This document shows positions 8,624-17,716 of a DNA stretch of 64,000 nucleotides, piece after piece. This DNA is from VXYL01 sp964348085. Its GTDB lineage: Bacteria > Pseudomonadota > Gammaproteobacteria > Pseudomonadales > Azotimanducaceae. The notes under the pieces were generated by a model that was not told where the DNA came from, ran no database searches, and saw only the letters and a list, made by a program, of their open reading frames with translations. The position numbers were made by a program, and so were the translations under genes. Location of the stretch: assembly GCA_964348085.1 (NCBI GenBank), contig CAYGBI010000005.1, positions 1 through 64,000 of the forward strand, read 5' to 3'. Each line of letters starts with the position of its first letter. The stretch's first letter is position 1.

Positions 8624-9643
8624 ATGAAGCCCTTGGTCGAAATCAAGAATCTCACCAAGCACTTTTACATTGCCCGCGGGCAAGTCGTCCACGCCGTCGA
8701 CGACGTATCCCTCGACATCGCGGCGCAGGAAATCGTCGGCTTGGTCGGCGAAAGCGGTTCGGGCAAGTCCACCCTCGGCAAAACGGTGATCGGCTTGCAC
8801 GACAAGACCGGCGGCGAGGTGGTCTACGACGGCGAGCAACTACCGAGAAAGTACAAGCCGGCGGATTTCCAGCGCCACTCTCGCGCCATGCAGATGATCT
8901 TCCAAGATCCCTATTCGTCGCTGAATCCGCGTATGACGGTGGGCGAGATCGTCGGCGAGGGGCTGAGGCTGCATACCGACCTCGCCGGCAGCGCCGTGCG
9001 CGATGCCGTCGCCGACTGGCTACGGCGCGTGGGCCTTAATCCCGATCACATGTCCCGGTATCCGCACGAGTTCTCCGGCGGACAGCGGCAACGCATCGGC
9101 ATCGCCCGCGCCTTGGTGCTGGAACCAAAGTTCGTGGTTTGCGACGAACCCATATCGGCACTCGACGTGTCGGTGCAAGCGCAAGTGGTGAATCTGCTTG
9201 ACGAACTGAAGGAATCCCTTGGCCTTACGCTGCTGTTCATCGCCCACGACTTGTCGATGGTGCGCTATGTCTCGGATCGCATGGCCGTCATGTACTTGGG
9301 CTCGCTGGTGGAAGTGGGCCCGGCGGACCGCGTCTTCTTCGCGCCGAAACACCCCTACACGGAACTTCTGATCGGCTCCAACCCGGAACCCGATCCACAA
9401 AGCGAGCGGCACCGAGGCTCGACCATGATCCAAGGCGAGATACCCTCGCCTGTCAACGTGCAGGCCGGCTGCCGATTCGCCAACCGCTGCCCGAAGGTGA
9501 TGGAAGTCTGCAAAGGCACGACGCCGCCACTGCTGCCGGTGGTGGATGCCGACCGGTCAAGCTCGGAGCGACTGGTGGCTTGCCACCTATACAGCGACTA
9601 CAGCGACGGCGCGGACACTACAGCGGGTCAGCTAGCGAAATAG
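8624..9643 (+). CDS. oppF: Oligopeptide ABC transporter ATP-binding protein OppF-like
   Basis: This 339-residue ATPase begins at ATG 8624, eleven bases after oppD, with AGGTG about eight bases upstream; the longer open frame is an out-of-frame shadow of oppD. Walker A is GESGSGKST, the signature 'FSGGQRQRIGIARAL' is canonical, and Walker B is 'VVCDEPISALD'. A C-terminal cysteine-containing extension ('GCRFANRCPKVMEVCKG') matches the OppF/DppF family. It is the last gene of the operon. No hairpin terminator is evident in the 27 bases that separate it from the convergent ATPase gene. Confidence 0.93.
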   Translation: MKPLVEIKNLTKHFYIARGQVVHAVDDVSLDIAAQEIVGLVGESGSGKSTLGKTVIGLHDKTGGEVVYDGEQLPRKYKPADFQRHSRAMQMIFQDPYSSLNPRMTVGEIVGEGLRLHTDLAGSAVRDAVADWLRRVGLNPDHMSRYPHEFSGGQRQRIGIARALVLEPKFVVCDEPISALDVSVQAQVVNLLDELKESLGLTLLFIAHDLSMVRYVSDRMAVMYLGSLVEVGPADRVFFAPKHPYTELLIGSNPEPDPQSERHRGSTMIQGEIPSPVNVQAGCRFANRCPKVMEVCKGTTPPLLPVVDADRSSSERLVACHLYSDYSDGADTTAGQLAK

Positions 9644-9670
9644 GCCCGTCGCCAACCCATCCGCAGAACT

Positions 9671-10825
9671 TCAGGGCCACAGCGCATCGTTCGCAACCGC
9701 ATCGGCGAAGCGCTGCGCCGGCCATATATCAATGCCATCGGTAGTGCGGAACGACCGAGAGCCGGTGTAAACGAGCACTCGTCGAACCAAGCCGGACAGG
9801 TCAGCCACTGCCCGCAAGCCTTTCAGCATCGTCGTATGGTAACGCTCCGTAGCCTTCACCTCGATGGCCAGAAGCTCCTGCTGCCTTTTCAGAAGAACAT
9901 CGACCTCGACATTCGTTTGGTGCGGCGACCAGTAGAAGATGTCGTCGTAAACATCCCCTGTTTCGGCGTGGGCACGCAGCGTCGTCACCACCCAACTCTC
10001 GAACAACGGCCCTCGTTCTTCCGCGGCAACATCACCGAATTGACGCTTTGCAGCGCGCACGACACCAGAGTCGACCCAATACAACTTGGGCTGCTTGCGT
10101 TCCCGCACGCGCAACTTGGCCGCGAACGCGGGCAGACGAAAGGTGAGCAAGGTGTCGTCCAAGATGTCCAAATAGCCTTGCACGGTAGCGCGGGCGACGC
10201 CGGCATCCCGCGCCACACCGGAGACATTGATGACTTGGCCGTTGAACAACGCCGCCACCGACAGAAAGCGCACGAATCCCGGCAGATTGCGCACCAACGC
10301 TTCGGCGCGGATTTCCTCGCGCAGATAGAGTTGCACATAGACTTCGAGAACGTCCCGCGGCGCCTCGCTCGTCCAGACCAGCGGCACGGCGCCGTGTTGC
10401 AGCACACGGTGCAGGTCGAACTCGACACCCAGTTCCGCCGCCGTGAACGGAAACATGGTCTTCTTGAGCGCCCGACCCGCCAGCAGATTCACGCCCGCCG
10501 CCTTGAGCTTGCGGGCGCTCGAACCAAGCAGCGCGAAACGCAAGCGGCGCGCCTCGATGAACCGATGCACCTCGTTCAGCAACCCCGGCAGCCGTTGGAT
10601 TTCGTCCACCACAACCCAAGCACCCGGCGCGAGATGATTGATGGACTGCGCAAACAACGAAGGGTCCGCCAGCAGGTCTTGGTACAGGCGTTCGTCCAAG
10701 AGATCCACATACACAGCGTCCGGGAAGACGCGACGCGCCCATGTGCTTTTGCCCACGCCACGCATGCCGAAGAGGAAAAAGCTCCGTTCGGGTGGCGTCA
10801 TCAACCTAGGATAGATGGCTACCAT
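9671..10825 (-). CDS. AAA ATPase with C-terminal DUF4143 domain
   Basis: The 384-residue protein has an N-terminal AAA_14 ATPase (Walker A 'GMRGVGKST' at about residues 20-28, Walker B 'WVVVDEIQRLPG' near residue 90). The C-terminal DUF4143 region contains a restriction-nuclease-like pattern 'VEVDVLLKRQQELLAIEVKA'. Family members are widespread, often horizontally transferred, and of unknown function. It stands alone, convergent with the Opp operon and unrelated to gltD upstream. Its start codon lies inside a long palindrome (10816-10864), which suggests autoregulation or a translational hairpin. Family assignment is firm; role unknown. Confidence 0.88.
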   Translation of the reverse strand: MVAIYPRLMTPPERSFFLFGMRGVGKSTWARRVFPDAVYVDLLDERLYQDLLADPSLFAQSINHLAPGAWVVVDEIQRLPGLLNEVHRFIEARRLRFALLGSSARKLKAAGVNLLAGRALKKTMFPFTAAELGVEFDLHRVLQHGAVPLVWTSEAPRDVLEVYVQLYLREEIRAEALVRNLPGFVRFLSVAALFNGQVINVSGVARDAGVARATVQGYLDILDDTLLTFRLPAFAAKLRVRERKQPKLYWVDSGVVRAAKRQFGDVAAEERGPLFESWVVTTLRAHAETGDVYDDIFYWSPHQTNVEVDVLLKRQQELLAIEVKATERYHTTMLKGLRAVADLSGLVRRVLVYTGSRSFRTTDGIDIWPAQRFADAVANDALWP

Positions 10826-10864
10826 GCCGTCGTATTTCTACGAAAATTGACGGCATGATAGCCA
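10816..10864. promoter_or_regulatory. 49-bp near-perfect palindrome over the start codon of the DUF4143 ATPase
   Basis: The arms TGGCTACCATGCCGTC (10816-10831) and GACGGCATGATAGCCA (10849-10864) are complementary at 15 of 16 positions. The 17-base centre contains a further TTTC/GAAA pairing around position 10840. The gene's ATG (10825-10823 on the minus strand) is inside one arm. It could be an operator bound by a dimer or an mRNA hairpin hiding the start. The symmetry is seen; the function is inferred. Confidence 0.6.
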
Positions 10865-11198
10865 AAATGCCAAAGGACGGACAGCCGCTTTAGATGCTGC
10901 GAAGCTTTGCCGGTCGCGCTCTCATACATCCGCCTCCGTAGGTCTGTAGTCTTTTTCCGGCAGGCAAGAGCGGATGCGAGGGCTGTTCCGCAGGCCGTGG
11001 CGAGTCCAAAAGCGTTGCGTAAAACGCGATAAAGCCCCCGTCAGAGGACGAAGGCTTAGTAACGGTGGAGAACCTTGGGACACCGAGTCCACACAACGGG
11101 TCGCAGTCCGCAGCGTCCGACCAGTGGTAGTCGTCTACACCCAGATATGCCCGGATATGCCCAGACTGTAGCGAGAAGCGGTCGCAATCCGCAGGCTT
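10865..11198. other. Intergenic stretch without a recognisable gene
   Basis: Between the ATPase and gltD I see no convincing coding region; a 65-codon open frame (10974-11171) has no recognisable features. The only structure is a 10-bp tandem pair, GATATGCCCG then GATATGCCCA, at 11144-11163, and two similar GGTCGCAGTCCGCAG / GGTCGCAATCCGCAG segments near 11099 and 11179. Confidence 0.5.
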
Positions 11199-12677
11199 TT
11201 ACGGCAGTTCGGTGGCCCCCATCAAGAACCGATCGACCTCCCGCGCGGCCTCGCGCCCTTCGTTGATCGCCCGTACCACCAGCGATTGCCCGCTGCGGCA
11301 ATCGCCCGCCGCGAACACTTTGGGGTTGCTGGTGCGGTAGACGCCCTTCTCCGCCTGGTAGTTCGAGCGTTCGTCCAAGTCGATCCCTAGTGATTCGCTG
11401 ACGTAGCTCTCCGGGCCGCGAAAGCCCATGGCCAAGAGCACCAAGTCGGCATCCCAATTGCGTTCAGAACCCTCCACCTTCGAGAACCTGCCGTTCACCA
11501 TCTCGAAGTCCGCTGCCACAAGCGAGCGGAGCGTGCCGCGACCGTTGCCGCGGAACTCAACCGCCGAGGTTCGGTACTCGCGTGGGTCGCGATTGAACTT
11601 CGCCGTCGATTCCTCGTGGGCATAGTCCACGCGGAAGATGAAGGGCCAAGTCGGCCAAGGATTGCCAGCGGCGCGTTCCGCTGGCGGTGGTGGGACGATT
11701 TCGAAATTGGCGAGGGTCTTGCAGCCGTGTCGCAGGGCGGTGCCGATGCAGTCGGCACCGGTATCGCCGCCGCCGATGACGATGACGTTCTTGTCCTTGG
11801 CGTCGATATAGGCACCGTCGGCGTGGCCGCTGTCGAGCAAGCTCTTGGTATTCGCGGTCAGAAACTCCATGGCGAAGTACACGCCATCGAGGTCGCGGCC
11901 GGGAATCGGCAGGTTGTTGGGCACGGTGGCGCCGGTGGCCAACAGCACGGCATCCGCATCGTCCGCCAGCGCGGCTACCGAAAGCGTGCCGTCGTCGCCG
12001 TCGCCGACATCGGCGTCGGTAACGAAATCCACACCCTCTTCGCGCATCAGATCCAAGCGGCGCTCGACAATCCCCTTGTCCAACTTCATGTTCGGAATGC
12101 CGTACATCAGGAGACCACCGATGCGGTCGGCCCGTTCGTATACGGTCACTTGATGGCCAGCCGTATTGAGTTGCGCCGCTGCGGCCAACCCAGCGGGGCC
12201 AGAACCGACGATGGCGACCTTCTTGCCCGTACGCGTGATTGGCGGACGCGGCACCACCCAGCCTTCCGCAAAGCCGCGGTCGATGATGGCCATTTCGATA
12301 TTCTTGATGGTCACCGGCGGGTCGGTAATGCCGAGCACGCACGAACCCTCGCACGGCGCCGGGCAAACACGGCCGGTGAACTCCGGGAAGTTGTTGGTCT
12401 TGTGCAGGCGGTCCAGCGCATCCCGCCAGTGGCCGCGATAGACGAGGTCGTTCCACTCCGGGATCAGATTGTGAATGGGACAGCCGCTGCGCCCGTGAAT
12501 CATGTCCGGCGATTGGCAAAAGGGTACGCCGCAGTCCATGCACCGAGCGGCTTGCGTGGTTAGCCGCCCGACATCGTGCCCGGTGTAGATTTCCTTGAAA
12601 TCGGCAATCCGCTCCACGGCGTTGCGATACGGCGCGGCCCGCCGCTCGTAGTCCTTGAATCCGGTTGGTTTACCCAC
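11199..12677 (-). CDS. gltD: Glutamate synthase (NADPH) small subunit
   Basis: This 492-residue flavoprotein supplies NADPH electrons to the large subunit for glutamate synthesis from glutamine and 2-oxoglutarate. The N-terminal iron-sulfur cysteines are in 'CMDCGVPFCQ' and 'CPAPCEGSC', the FAD site is 'GSGPAGLAAAAQL', the NADPH site is 'GGGDTGADCIGTALRHG' and the C-terminal flavin signature is 'VFAAGDCRSGQSLVVRAI'. Length and start are standard. Its partner gltB is on the same strand but 18.7 kb upstream (31410-36092), with the toxin island and an aldo/keto reductase gene between. The normal arrangement is adjacent gltB-gltD. Confidence 0.95.
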   Translation of the reverse strand: MGKPTGFKDYERRAAPYRNAVERIADFKEIYTGHDVGRLTTQAARCMDCGVPFCQSPDMIHGRSGCPIHNLIPEWNDLVYRGHWRDALDRLHKTNNFPEFTGRVCPAPCEGSCVLGITDPPVTIKNIEMAIIDRGFAEGWVVPRPPITRTGKKVAIVGSGPAGLAAAAQLNTAGHQVTVYERADRIGGLLMYGIPNMKLDKGIVERRLDLMREEGVDFVTDADVGDGDDGTLSVAALADDADAVLLATGATVPNNLPIPGRDLDGVYFAMEFLTANTKSLLDSGHADGAYIDAKDKNVIVIGGGDTGADCIGTALRHGCKTLANFEIVPPPPAERAAGNPWPTWPFIFRVDYAHEESTAKFNRDPREYRTSAVEFRGNGRGTLRSLVAADFEMVNGRFSKVEGSERNWDADLVLLAMGFRGPESYVSESLGIDLDERSNYQAEKGVYRTSNPKVFAAGDCRSGQSLVVRAINEGREAAREVDRFLMGATELP

Positions 12678-13044
12678 CGCCGCCTGCCTTTAAGCGCCAT
12701 GAGCCTACGCGGCTCAAAACGATGCAGCATACAGTGTCCGGCCACAGGCGGCCAATTGCCGGCACACGGGATCAGACGGTGCGCAGTGCTTGAAGAATCA
12801 GCGGCGGATGCCGAGGCGCCGGCCCGCCTTGCCGCCTAGGCACTTCGCCGAGATTGCAAACGGCAGATGAAGGCGAGCAGGCTGCGAACCCGCTCCTGTC
12901 GTAGCCCACGGAGACCTGCGCCCGCAAACGACGCGCAGCGCGAAGGCGGGTGGTCGCAGCCAACACTCGTCGTCGATCCCGCTTGACAGATGGTCTGCCA
13001 CCGGCGCAATTTGCACGACATTGCGTGACAACGGGCAACGCCCC
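12678..13044. promoter_or_regulatory. Intergenic region with a candidate promoter for the aldo/keto reductase
   Basis: No gene is supported in this stretch. At 12983-12988 there is a consensus -35 box TTGACA on the plus strand, followed after 18 bases by a poor -10 (CAATTT, 13007-13012), positioned to transcribe the aldo/keto reductase. The gltD start faces the opposite way. The -35 is exact, the -10 weak, so the promoter is tentative. Confidence 0.35.
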
Positions 13045-13971
13045 ATGGCAGAGAGCGAAGACAGCGGCGACATCCCGGTTCGCCCCCTCGGCAAGACCGG
13101 GTTGCAGGTTTCGATAATCGGCTTCGGGGGCGGACATTGCGTCAACCCGAGGATTCGGAAGCACGTCACCATCCGGTTGATCCAAGAGGCGGTAGACGCC
13201 GGCGTCACGTTCATGGACAACGCTTGGGAATACGCCGACGGCGAATCCGAGCGTAGGATGGGCATTGCACTGCAAGGTCGCCGAGACGATGTGGTGCTGA
13301 TGACCAAGGTGTGCGCACGCGATGCGCGGACGGCGGAACAGCAGTTGGGCAAAAGTTTGCGCCGGCTGCGTACCGACGTCATCGACATCTGGCAGTTTCA
13401 CGAGGTCAACTACGACAATGACCCGGAGTGGATCTTCCGAGCGGGCGGCGCGGTCGAAGCCGCGGTTGCGGCCCGAGAAGCCGGCAAGGTGAGGTTCATC
13501 GGCTTCACCGGCCACAAGAGCCCGCACATCCTGCAACGCATGCTTGCGCAGGACTTCCCTTGGGACACCTGCCAAATGCCCATCAATGTCTTGGACGCCC
13601 ACTACCGCAGCTTCCAGAACGAGATGCTGCCGGAGCTAGTACGCCGCGGCATTGGCGTGATCGGCATGAAGAGCTTGGGCGGCGGCGGGCAGATCGTGCG
13701 CAGCGTCGGCCTCAGCGCCGAGCAATGTCGAGGCTACGCACTGTCACTGCCGATCAGCACCTTGGTATGCGGCATCCAATCCAATGCCGACCTTCGCCAA
13801 GACATAGCATTCGCCCGCGGCTTCGAGCCGCTCGCGCACGACGAGATGCGCACCCTCGAAGATCGGGTGTACGAAGAAGCGTCCGACGGCCGCCACGAGT
13901 GGTTCAAGAGCATGCAGACGTTCGACTCTCAGTACCACCGCCACCAACACGGTTTCCGCCCGGTGGCCTAG
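13045..13971 (+). CDS. Aldo/keto reductase
   Basis: This (beta/alpha)8 NAD(P)H-dependent oxidoreductase has about 308 residues. The N-terminal 'RPLGKTGLQVSIIGFGGGHC' is the usual AKR entry strand. The catalytic residues are recognisable: Asp and Tyr in 'DNAWEYADGESE', Lys in 'VLMTKVCARD' and His in 'WQFHEVNYD'. The C-terminal half keeps the cofactor-loop region, 'GVIGMKSLGGGG' and 'PISTLVCGIQSNADL'. Start is taken at ATG 13045; a TTG at 13021 would add eight residues. It stands alone; the substrate cannot be inferred. It marks the last intact gene before the toxin island. Confidence 0.88.
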   Translation: MAESEDSGDIPVRPLGKTGLQVSIIGFGGGHCVNPRIRKHVTIRLIQEAVDAGVTFMDNAWEYADGESERRMGIALQGRRDDVVLMTKVCARDARTAEQQLGKSLRRLRTDVIDIWQFHEVNYDNDPEWIFRAGGAVEAAVAAREAGKVRFIGFTGHKSPHILQRMLAQDFPWDTCQMPINVLDAHYRSFQNEMLPELVRRGIGVIGMKSLGGGGQIVRSVGLSAEQCRGYALSLPISTLVCGIQSNADLRQDIAFARGFEPLAHDEMRTLEDRVYEEASDGRHEWFKSMQTFDSQYHRHQHGFRPVA

Positions 13972-14022
13972 CGCCCCCGTTGGACTTGGCGGCTAACGCC
14001 GCGAAGCCCAACGGGGCGCTAG
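13968..14022. terminator. Long imperfect inverted repeat at the end of the aldo/keto reductase
   Basis: The sequence runs from CTAG (containing the TAG stop) through CGCCCCCGTTGG to a mirror-image CCAACGGGGCGCTAG, giving a roughly 25-bp stem with a few mismatches and a very short loop. There is no downstream T tract, so it is a strong transcript-end hairpin rather than a textbook intrinsic terminator. Confidence 0.5.
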
Positions 14023-14084
14023 GGAGGCTTGGGCTGGGGCGAAAGGCGGCGCCGAGAGGCGACTGCTCTCGTGGCGGTAGCACC
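14022..14084 (+). repeat. Dispersed repeat, copy A
   Basis: This copy contains CTTGGGCTGGGGCGAAAGG followed by GCGCCGAGAGGCGAC and a CTCTCGTGGCG tail. Related copies are at 31349-31412 (minus), 56026-56084 and 56966-57028. The end segments can pair, so it resembles a REP-like hairpin element. Just after it, CGGACTTCCGGCCAACGCCG is the reverse complement (one mismatch) of the segment that precedes the copy at 56966. Confidence 0.55.
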
Positions 14085-14127
14085 CCGTCGGACTTCCGGC
14101 CAACGCCGTCGCGGTGGTCCGTCCCAT

Positions 14128-14217
14128 TCACGTCCGCGCCAGCCGCGTGATAACCGATTGGCGGTTGGCGCCTAGCGTCCCGCTGACCCGCAAGATGCAA
14201 AGCGTCTTTCGCGTCAT
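14128..14217 (-). pseudogene. Signal-peptide relic of a third short ankyrin (Ank-B) gene
   Basis: Thirty codons starting at 14217 encode 'MTRKTLCILRVSGTLGANRQ', clearly the signal peptide of the two Ank-B genes (18106-19206 and 19591-20739, which begin 'MTTGKTVCILMVG' and 'MTTGKKVCILMVG'). The frame stops at 14128 before any ankyrin repeat. Directly upstream (14218-14280) lies a degenerate version of the HEDLH toxin's C-terminal end, 'PAALGC', so toxin tail plus Ank-B start is preserved as a unit even here. This is the left edge of the island. Confidence 0.7.
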
Positions 14218-14275
14218 CACGGTCTGCCCGCTCGTCGGAAGCAGCCCAATGCAGCGGGTCCGGCGTCCATAAGCA

Positions 14276-16318
14276 TCAACATGGCTCGTTGGGGCCACAG
14301 GCGTCGCGGAACTCCAGCACGTCGCCGGCGCGGCGTCTACTCGGCGTTTCGGACTCTTGGTCGCCGGTGTCCAAAAGCAGGCGGAGCGCAGCGACACGAT
14401 TCGGCAGCGCGCTCAGCGGATCCCGGGAAGTTCGCCGTCCGTAGCCAAAGCAGTCGCGCCGAAACTCGTCCACTACGCGGACGAACCACCGGGGCCCGCC
14501 CGGTCGGCGCATCACGTCTACCCTGGTCAGTCCCGGCTCCCCCAGTGTGCAGACCATCGTCCGCGGATCGGCGCCGAGTGCCACCAGATTGTAGTAGTTG
14601 ACTTCGCGAGCCGGGAGTTCCCGGTGGTGGACCGCACGCTCGAGTGCGTGGCGGCCACTACGGTCGGGGAGGTTGGGATCGACGCCTAGTCGCACCAGAT
14701 GGCGCAGGAAGTACGGCTGCGTGAACTCCGCAGCCGCTCCGATCAGTTCCCCGGCGTCTTCGCGCGTACGGTCCGCCGTTTTCGCCCCGCTCTCCGTCAG
14801 CAGGTAGGCCAAGTGCAACTGGTTGCCGCGCACCGCGGCCAAGAGCGGATCGCCCAGATTCGGGTCGGCGCCGTGCGCGAGCAACACCTTGGCCGCACGG
14901 TACGAGCCTTCGGCGGCGCGCTCCAGAGGCGTGGCCGGCGCGCCCGACGGCGCCGCCCATAACGCGTTCGTCAACGCGGAGTCTTGGTCGAGCAGGGCTT
15001 CCAGCACCAGCGGCAGATCCCGCGTCGCGCTGAAGTGTACGGCTTCGAGCCGCGAACGGGGTTCGACGCCAAGCGCCAACAGCGCCGTCGCCAAGTCCTC
15101 GCGCCGGCGCGCCAACGCCTGGTCGAAGAGCGACACCACGCTGGCCGCCGCGACGCCGAGATCTCCCGCGCACGCCACCGCCCGGTCGCGGGAGATTCGT
15201 CGGATGCGGTCCGGGCGCGAGGCGCGGTATGGATCTCCGGTTCGGGAAGCAGCCAGCCAACCGCACCCGGCGGGCGACGGCTCGGTTGGCGACTTCTCGC
15301 CGGCGCATGTCGACCGGTGGCGTTCGACGGCGTCGATGAACCAGTGTGGCCATTGCCGGAAAGCTTCGTAGGCGAAGCTGTTCCGCGGCAGGCCGCAGGC
15401 CATCGCCCGCGGATCCGCCCCCACATCCAACAGCGTGTCCCAGACCGCCTTCCCCGCCCGCAGGTCGCGGATGGCCGCAGGCCCGTCGGCGTGTTGCCCG
15501 GTCCCCTGCGCCGCCGCCACCAGCGGATGCACGTCGGGCCCGTATCCGAGCGCCTCCCCGCCCGGCCCCGGCAGGTTCGGATCCACCCCGTGCGCGACCA
15601 GGTGGGCGACGAACTGAAAGGTGCCGACGTTGGCGGCCCAGTGAAGCGCCTGCCCCTCCACGATCCGCCGTCCCGCGGTGAGGTCCGCGCCGTGGTCCAG
15701 CAGCATATGTGCGATGTGCAGCTGGGGCCCTCCGGTTACTCCGGTTAGGGCGGCGGCCAGCGGCACGCCGAGCCCGCGTCCCCCGGTGGGGTCCGCGCCG
15801 CGCGTCAGCAGCAGTCTCGTAGTCTGGTACGCGCCACAGAACGCTGCGCGGTGCAATGGAGTGCTCAGGTCCAACGGCGGCCCTTCGTCCAGCAGGGCTT
15901 CGAGCACCAAAGGCAGGTCGCGGGCAGCCGCCGCTTCCACGGCGTCGGCGCGTGAACGGGGCCGAACGCCTTGCGTCAGCAAAGCCAGCGCCACGTCGTC
16001 GCGCATCGCGCCGAGCGCTTGGTCGAACAACGAAACCGCGCGTTCGTCGTCGACGCCCAACGACCCGGCGCACGACTTGGCCCCCGCCACCTCCATGCGC
16101 GCAATGCGCAGCCACGTCTCGCGGTCCGCGTAGTAGGGGTCATCGCCGAACGGCGCGCCGGGCGGCTTGACGTTCGCCGAGACAACCCAATCGCACTCGC
16201 TCGGAAACGCGGGAACGACGATCAGAGCGACGAGGACAGCGACCAGATATGCTGCGCCGTTCCCGGCGCGTCGCGCTTGGCCGAGGCTGACTCGGGCCAA
16301 CATCTTGCCAGCGCTCAT
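14276..16318 (-). CDS. Sec-exported ankyrin-repeat protein, long type (Ank-A copy 1)
   Basis: The protein has about 680 residues. The start is ATG 16318 because an AAGGAGGG Shine-Dalgarno lies four bases upstream and the near-identical copy at 25436-27349 starts at the same place; the frame upstream is antisense noise. The N-terminus is a signal peptide (hydrophobic 'AAYLVAVLVALIVVPAF'). Two ankyrin blocks follow, with repeats such as 'TPLHRAAFCGAYQTTRLLLT' and 'PLERAAEGSYRAAKVLLAHG'. Compared with the other copy, one extra base near the 3' end shifts the frame, so the native stop is missed and about 40 unrelated residues are added. In the intact pair this type directly follows the RHS toxin gene, so an immunity role is inferred; here no toxin precedes it. 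Confidence 0.8.
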   Translation of the reverse strand: MSAGKMLARVSLGQARRAGNGAAYLVAVLVALIVVPAFPSECDWVVSANVKPPGAPFGDDPYYADRETWLRIARMEVAGAKSCAGSLGVDDERAVSLFDQALGAMRDDVALALLTQGVRPRSRADAVEAAAARDLPLVLEALLDEGPPLDLSTPLHRAAFCGAYQTTRLLLTRGADPTGGRGLGVPLAAALTGVTGGPQLHIAHMLLDHGADLTAGRRIVEGQALHWAANVGTFQFVAHLVAHGVDPNLPGPGGEALGYGPDVHPLVAAAQGTGQHADGPAAIRDLRAGKAVWDTLLDVGADPRAMACGLPRNSFAYEAFRQWPHWFIDAVERHRSTCAGEKSPTEPSPAGCGWLAASRTGDPYRASRPDRIRRISRDRAVACAGDLGVAAASVVSLFDQALARRREDLATALLALGVEPRSRLEAVHFSATRDLPLVLEALLDQDSALTNALWAAPSGAPATPLERAAEGSYRAAKVLLAHGADPNLGDPLLAAVRGNQLHLAYLLTESGAKTADRTREDAGELIGAAAEFTQPYFLRHLVRLGVDPNLPDRSGRHALERAVHHRELPAREVNYYNLVALGADPRTMVCTLGEPGLTRVDVMRRPGGPRWFVRVVDEFRRDCFGYGRRTSRDPLSALPNRVAALRLLLDTGDQESETPSRRRAGDVLEFRDACGPNEPC

Positions 16319-16406
16319 TGAGCCCTCCTTAGTAGCGTTTTTGGTCGGCGGTTCGGCGCGTTCGCGACCCGTCATCGCTCCGCACCGTTCGAGTGGCCGC
16401 GCGCGG

Positions 16407-17699
16407 CTACCTCTCCTCGAGTTCGCGCAGGTACCGTTCGGCCTTTTTCCCGTAGGACTCGCTCTCGCCGTCTCCGCGCGGGCGCCTGTCGTCATAGGCC
16501 ATGACGTGCCGGTAGACCGCCTTGGCCTCGTGGAAGCGGTCAGCCCGTTCAAGGGCACGGGCCAGCCACAGGCCCGCCTGCCCGTCGCCCGGATCGAGTT
16601 CCACCGCCTTGCGCAGCTCGGCGACTTCTCGCAGTTGGGCGACTTCCCGTTGTGCGCCGACGACTCTCGAGTACGCCACATGGTAGGCGGACGTCCGCCG
16701 TTCTTCCGGCTCCGCGTCGAGCAAGTCCCGAACCGCGATCAAATAGTCGACGCCGTCGGCGCCGAAACGCTTGTCGTGGACGGCGGCGACGAGTCCGTAG
16801 TAATGCACGTCGTCCAACCACATCACATCGCCGGCGTCGAGATGCTTGTCGCGGACGACGGCGTGGCCCACCTTGGCGATCGCCTCCAAGGCGTCTTCTC
16901 CGAGCGGAACGCCGTCGCGCCGGTCGCGTCTCGCGAGCAGGCGCAAGGCGTTCAGGCAAAGCGCCTCGAACCCCATCGCGAACGCGTGCCCGTGGCAGAT
17001 CAACCCCAGACTCGCGGCGCGGTCGTCGGCGTCGAACGGAAGCGACGCCAGAGCCATGTCGTCGAGCACCCGCGAGCGGAACGCACTCGCCGCCTCGGGT
17101 TTCCCGTCGTAGAGGCTGCGACGGTAGATCATGGCCGCGAAAAGAAACTTCCACGACGGGTCCGTCGCATGAACATAGCCCTGCATCCGAACCTCGCCCG
17201 CCTCCTCCTCTCGCTCGGCGTCGTCCGTATCGCCGGACTCCAACACCTCCGCGAGGAAGTACGCCGCGGAAGTGCAGCCCGGATCGAGCGCCAAGGTGCG
17301 TCGAAGCAGAGCCTCATTCCGTTCCTCGTCGTCCTCGAAGCCTACAAGCGCGTAAACGACCGCCGGGTCGTTGGGATAGTCGTCGGCGAGCGCCCGCAGC
17401 TCGTCCCGCGTCGCGATGTTCGCTTGGTCCAGTATCGCGAAGTCTTTCTCTTGGAGCGCCGTGAAGGACGCCGCGGAGGAGCGACCCAAGGCGAGGGCCA
17501 GCCGTTGCTCGCGGGTCGGATTGTCGATTTCGGCCAGCGTTCGCAGAAGGCGTTGGCATCGGGGCTTGGAACCGGGCAGGCCGTCCTCGCAGAGCAGCAT
17601 CGCCTCTTTGTACGCGCCGGCGAATTCGATTTCGCAGGCGTGGCCGGCGCCACCGAGCCACGCGACGGTTGCTGCCGCCAATGCGGTTGCACTTTTCAT
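16407..17699 (-). CDS. Sec-exported TPR-like repeat protein (copy 1)
   Basis: The protein has 430 residues. Start ATG 17699 is supported by AAGGAG eight bases upstream and by identical starts in the copies at 23125 and 25269. The signal peptide is 'MKSATALAAATVAWLGGAGH' with cleavage probably before 'CEIE', where the Cys could also be a lipidation site. The rest is helical repeat sequence; a TPR-like unit, 'AELRKAVELDPGDGQAGLWL', is near the C-terminus. About 17 nt upstream lies a relic of the JAMM-like toxin's C-terminal end, as also before the other two copies, which points to an immunity role for that toxin. A variable segment near residues 280-320 ('DAGDVMWLDDVHYYG') is absent from the other copies. 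Confidence 0.78.
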   Translation of the reverse strand: MKSATALAAATVAWLGGAGHACEIEFAGAYKEAMLLCEDGLPGSKPRCQRLLRTLAEIDNPTREQRLALALGRSSAASFTALQEKDFAILDQANIATRDELRALADDYPNDPAVVYALVGFEDDEERNEALLRRTLALDPGCTSAAYFLAEVLESGDTDDAEREEEAGEVRMQGYVHATDPSWKFLFAAMIYRRSLYDGKPEAASAFRSRVLDDMALASLPFDADDRAASLGLICHGHAFAMGFEALCLNALRLLARRDRRDGVPLGEDALEAIAKVGHAVVRDKHLDAGDVMWLDDVHYYGLVAAVHDKRFGADGVDYLIAVRDLLDAEPEERRTSAYHVAYSRVVGAQREVAQLREVAELRKAVELDPGDGQAGLWLARALERADRFHEAKAVYRHVMAYDDRRPRGDGESESYGKKAERYLRELEER

Positions 17700-17716
17700 C
17701 GTTGCGCTCCTTTGGT

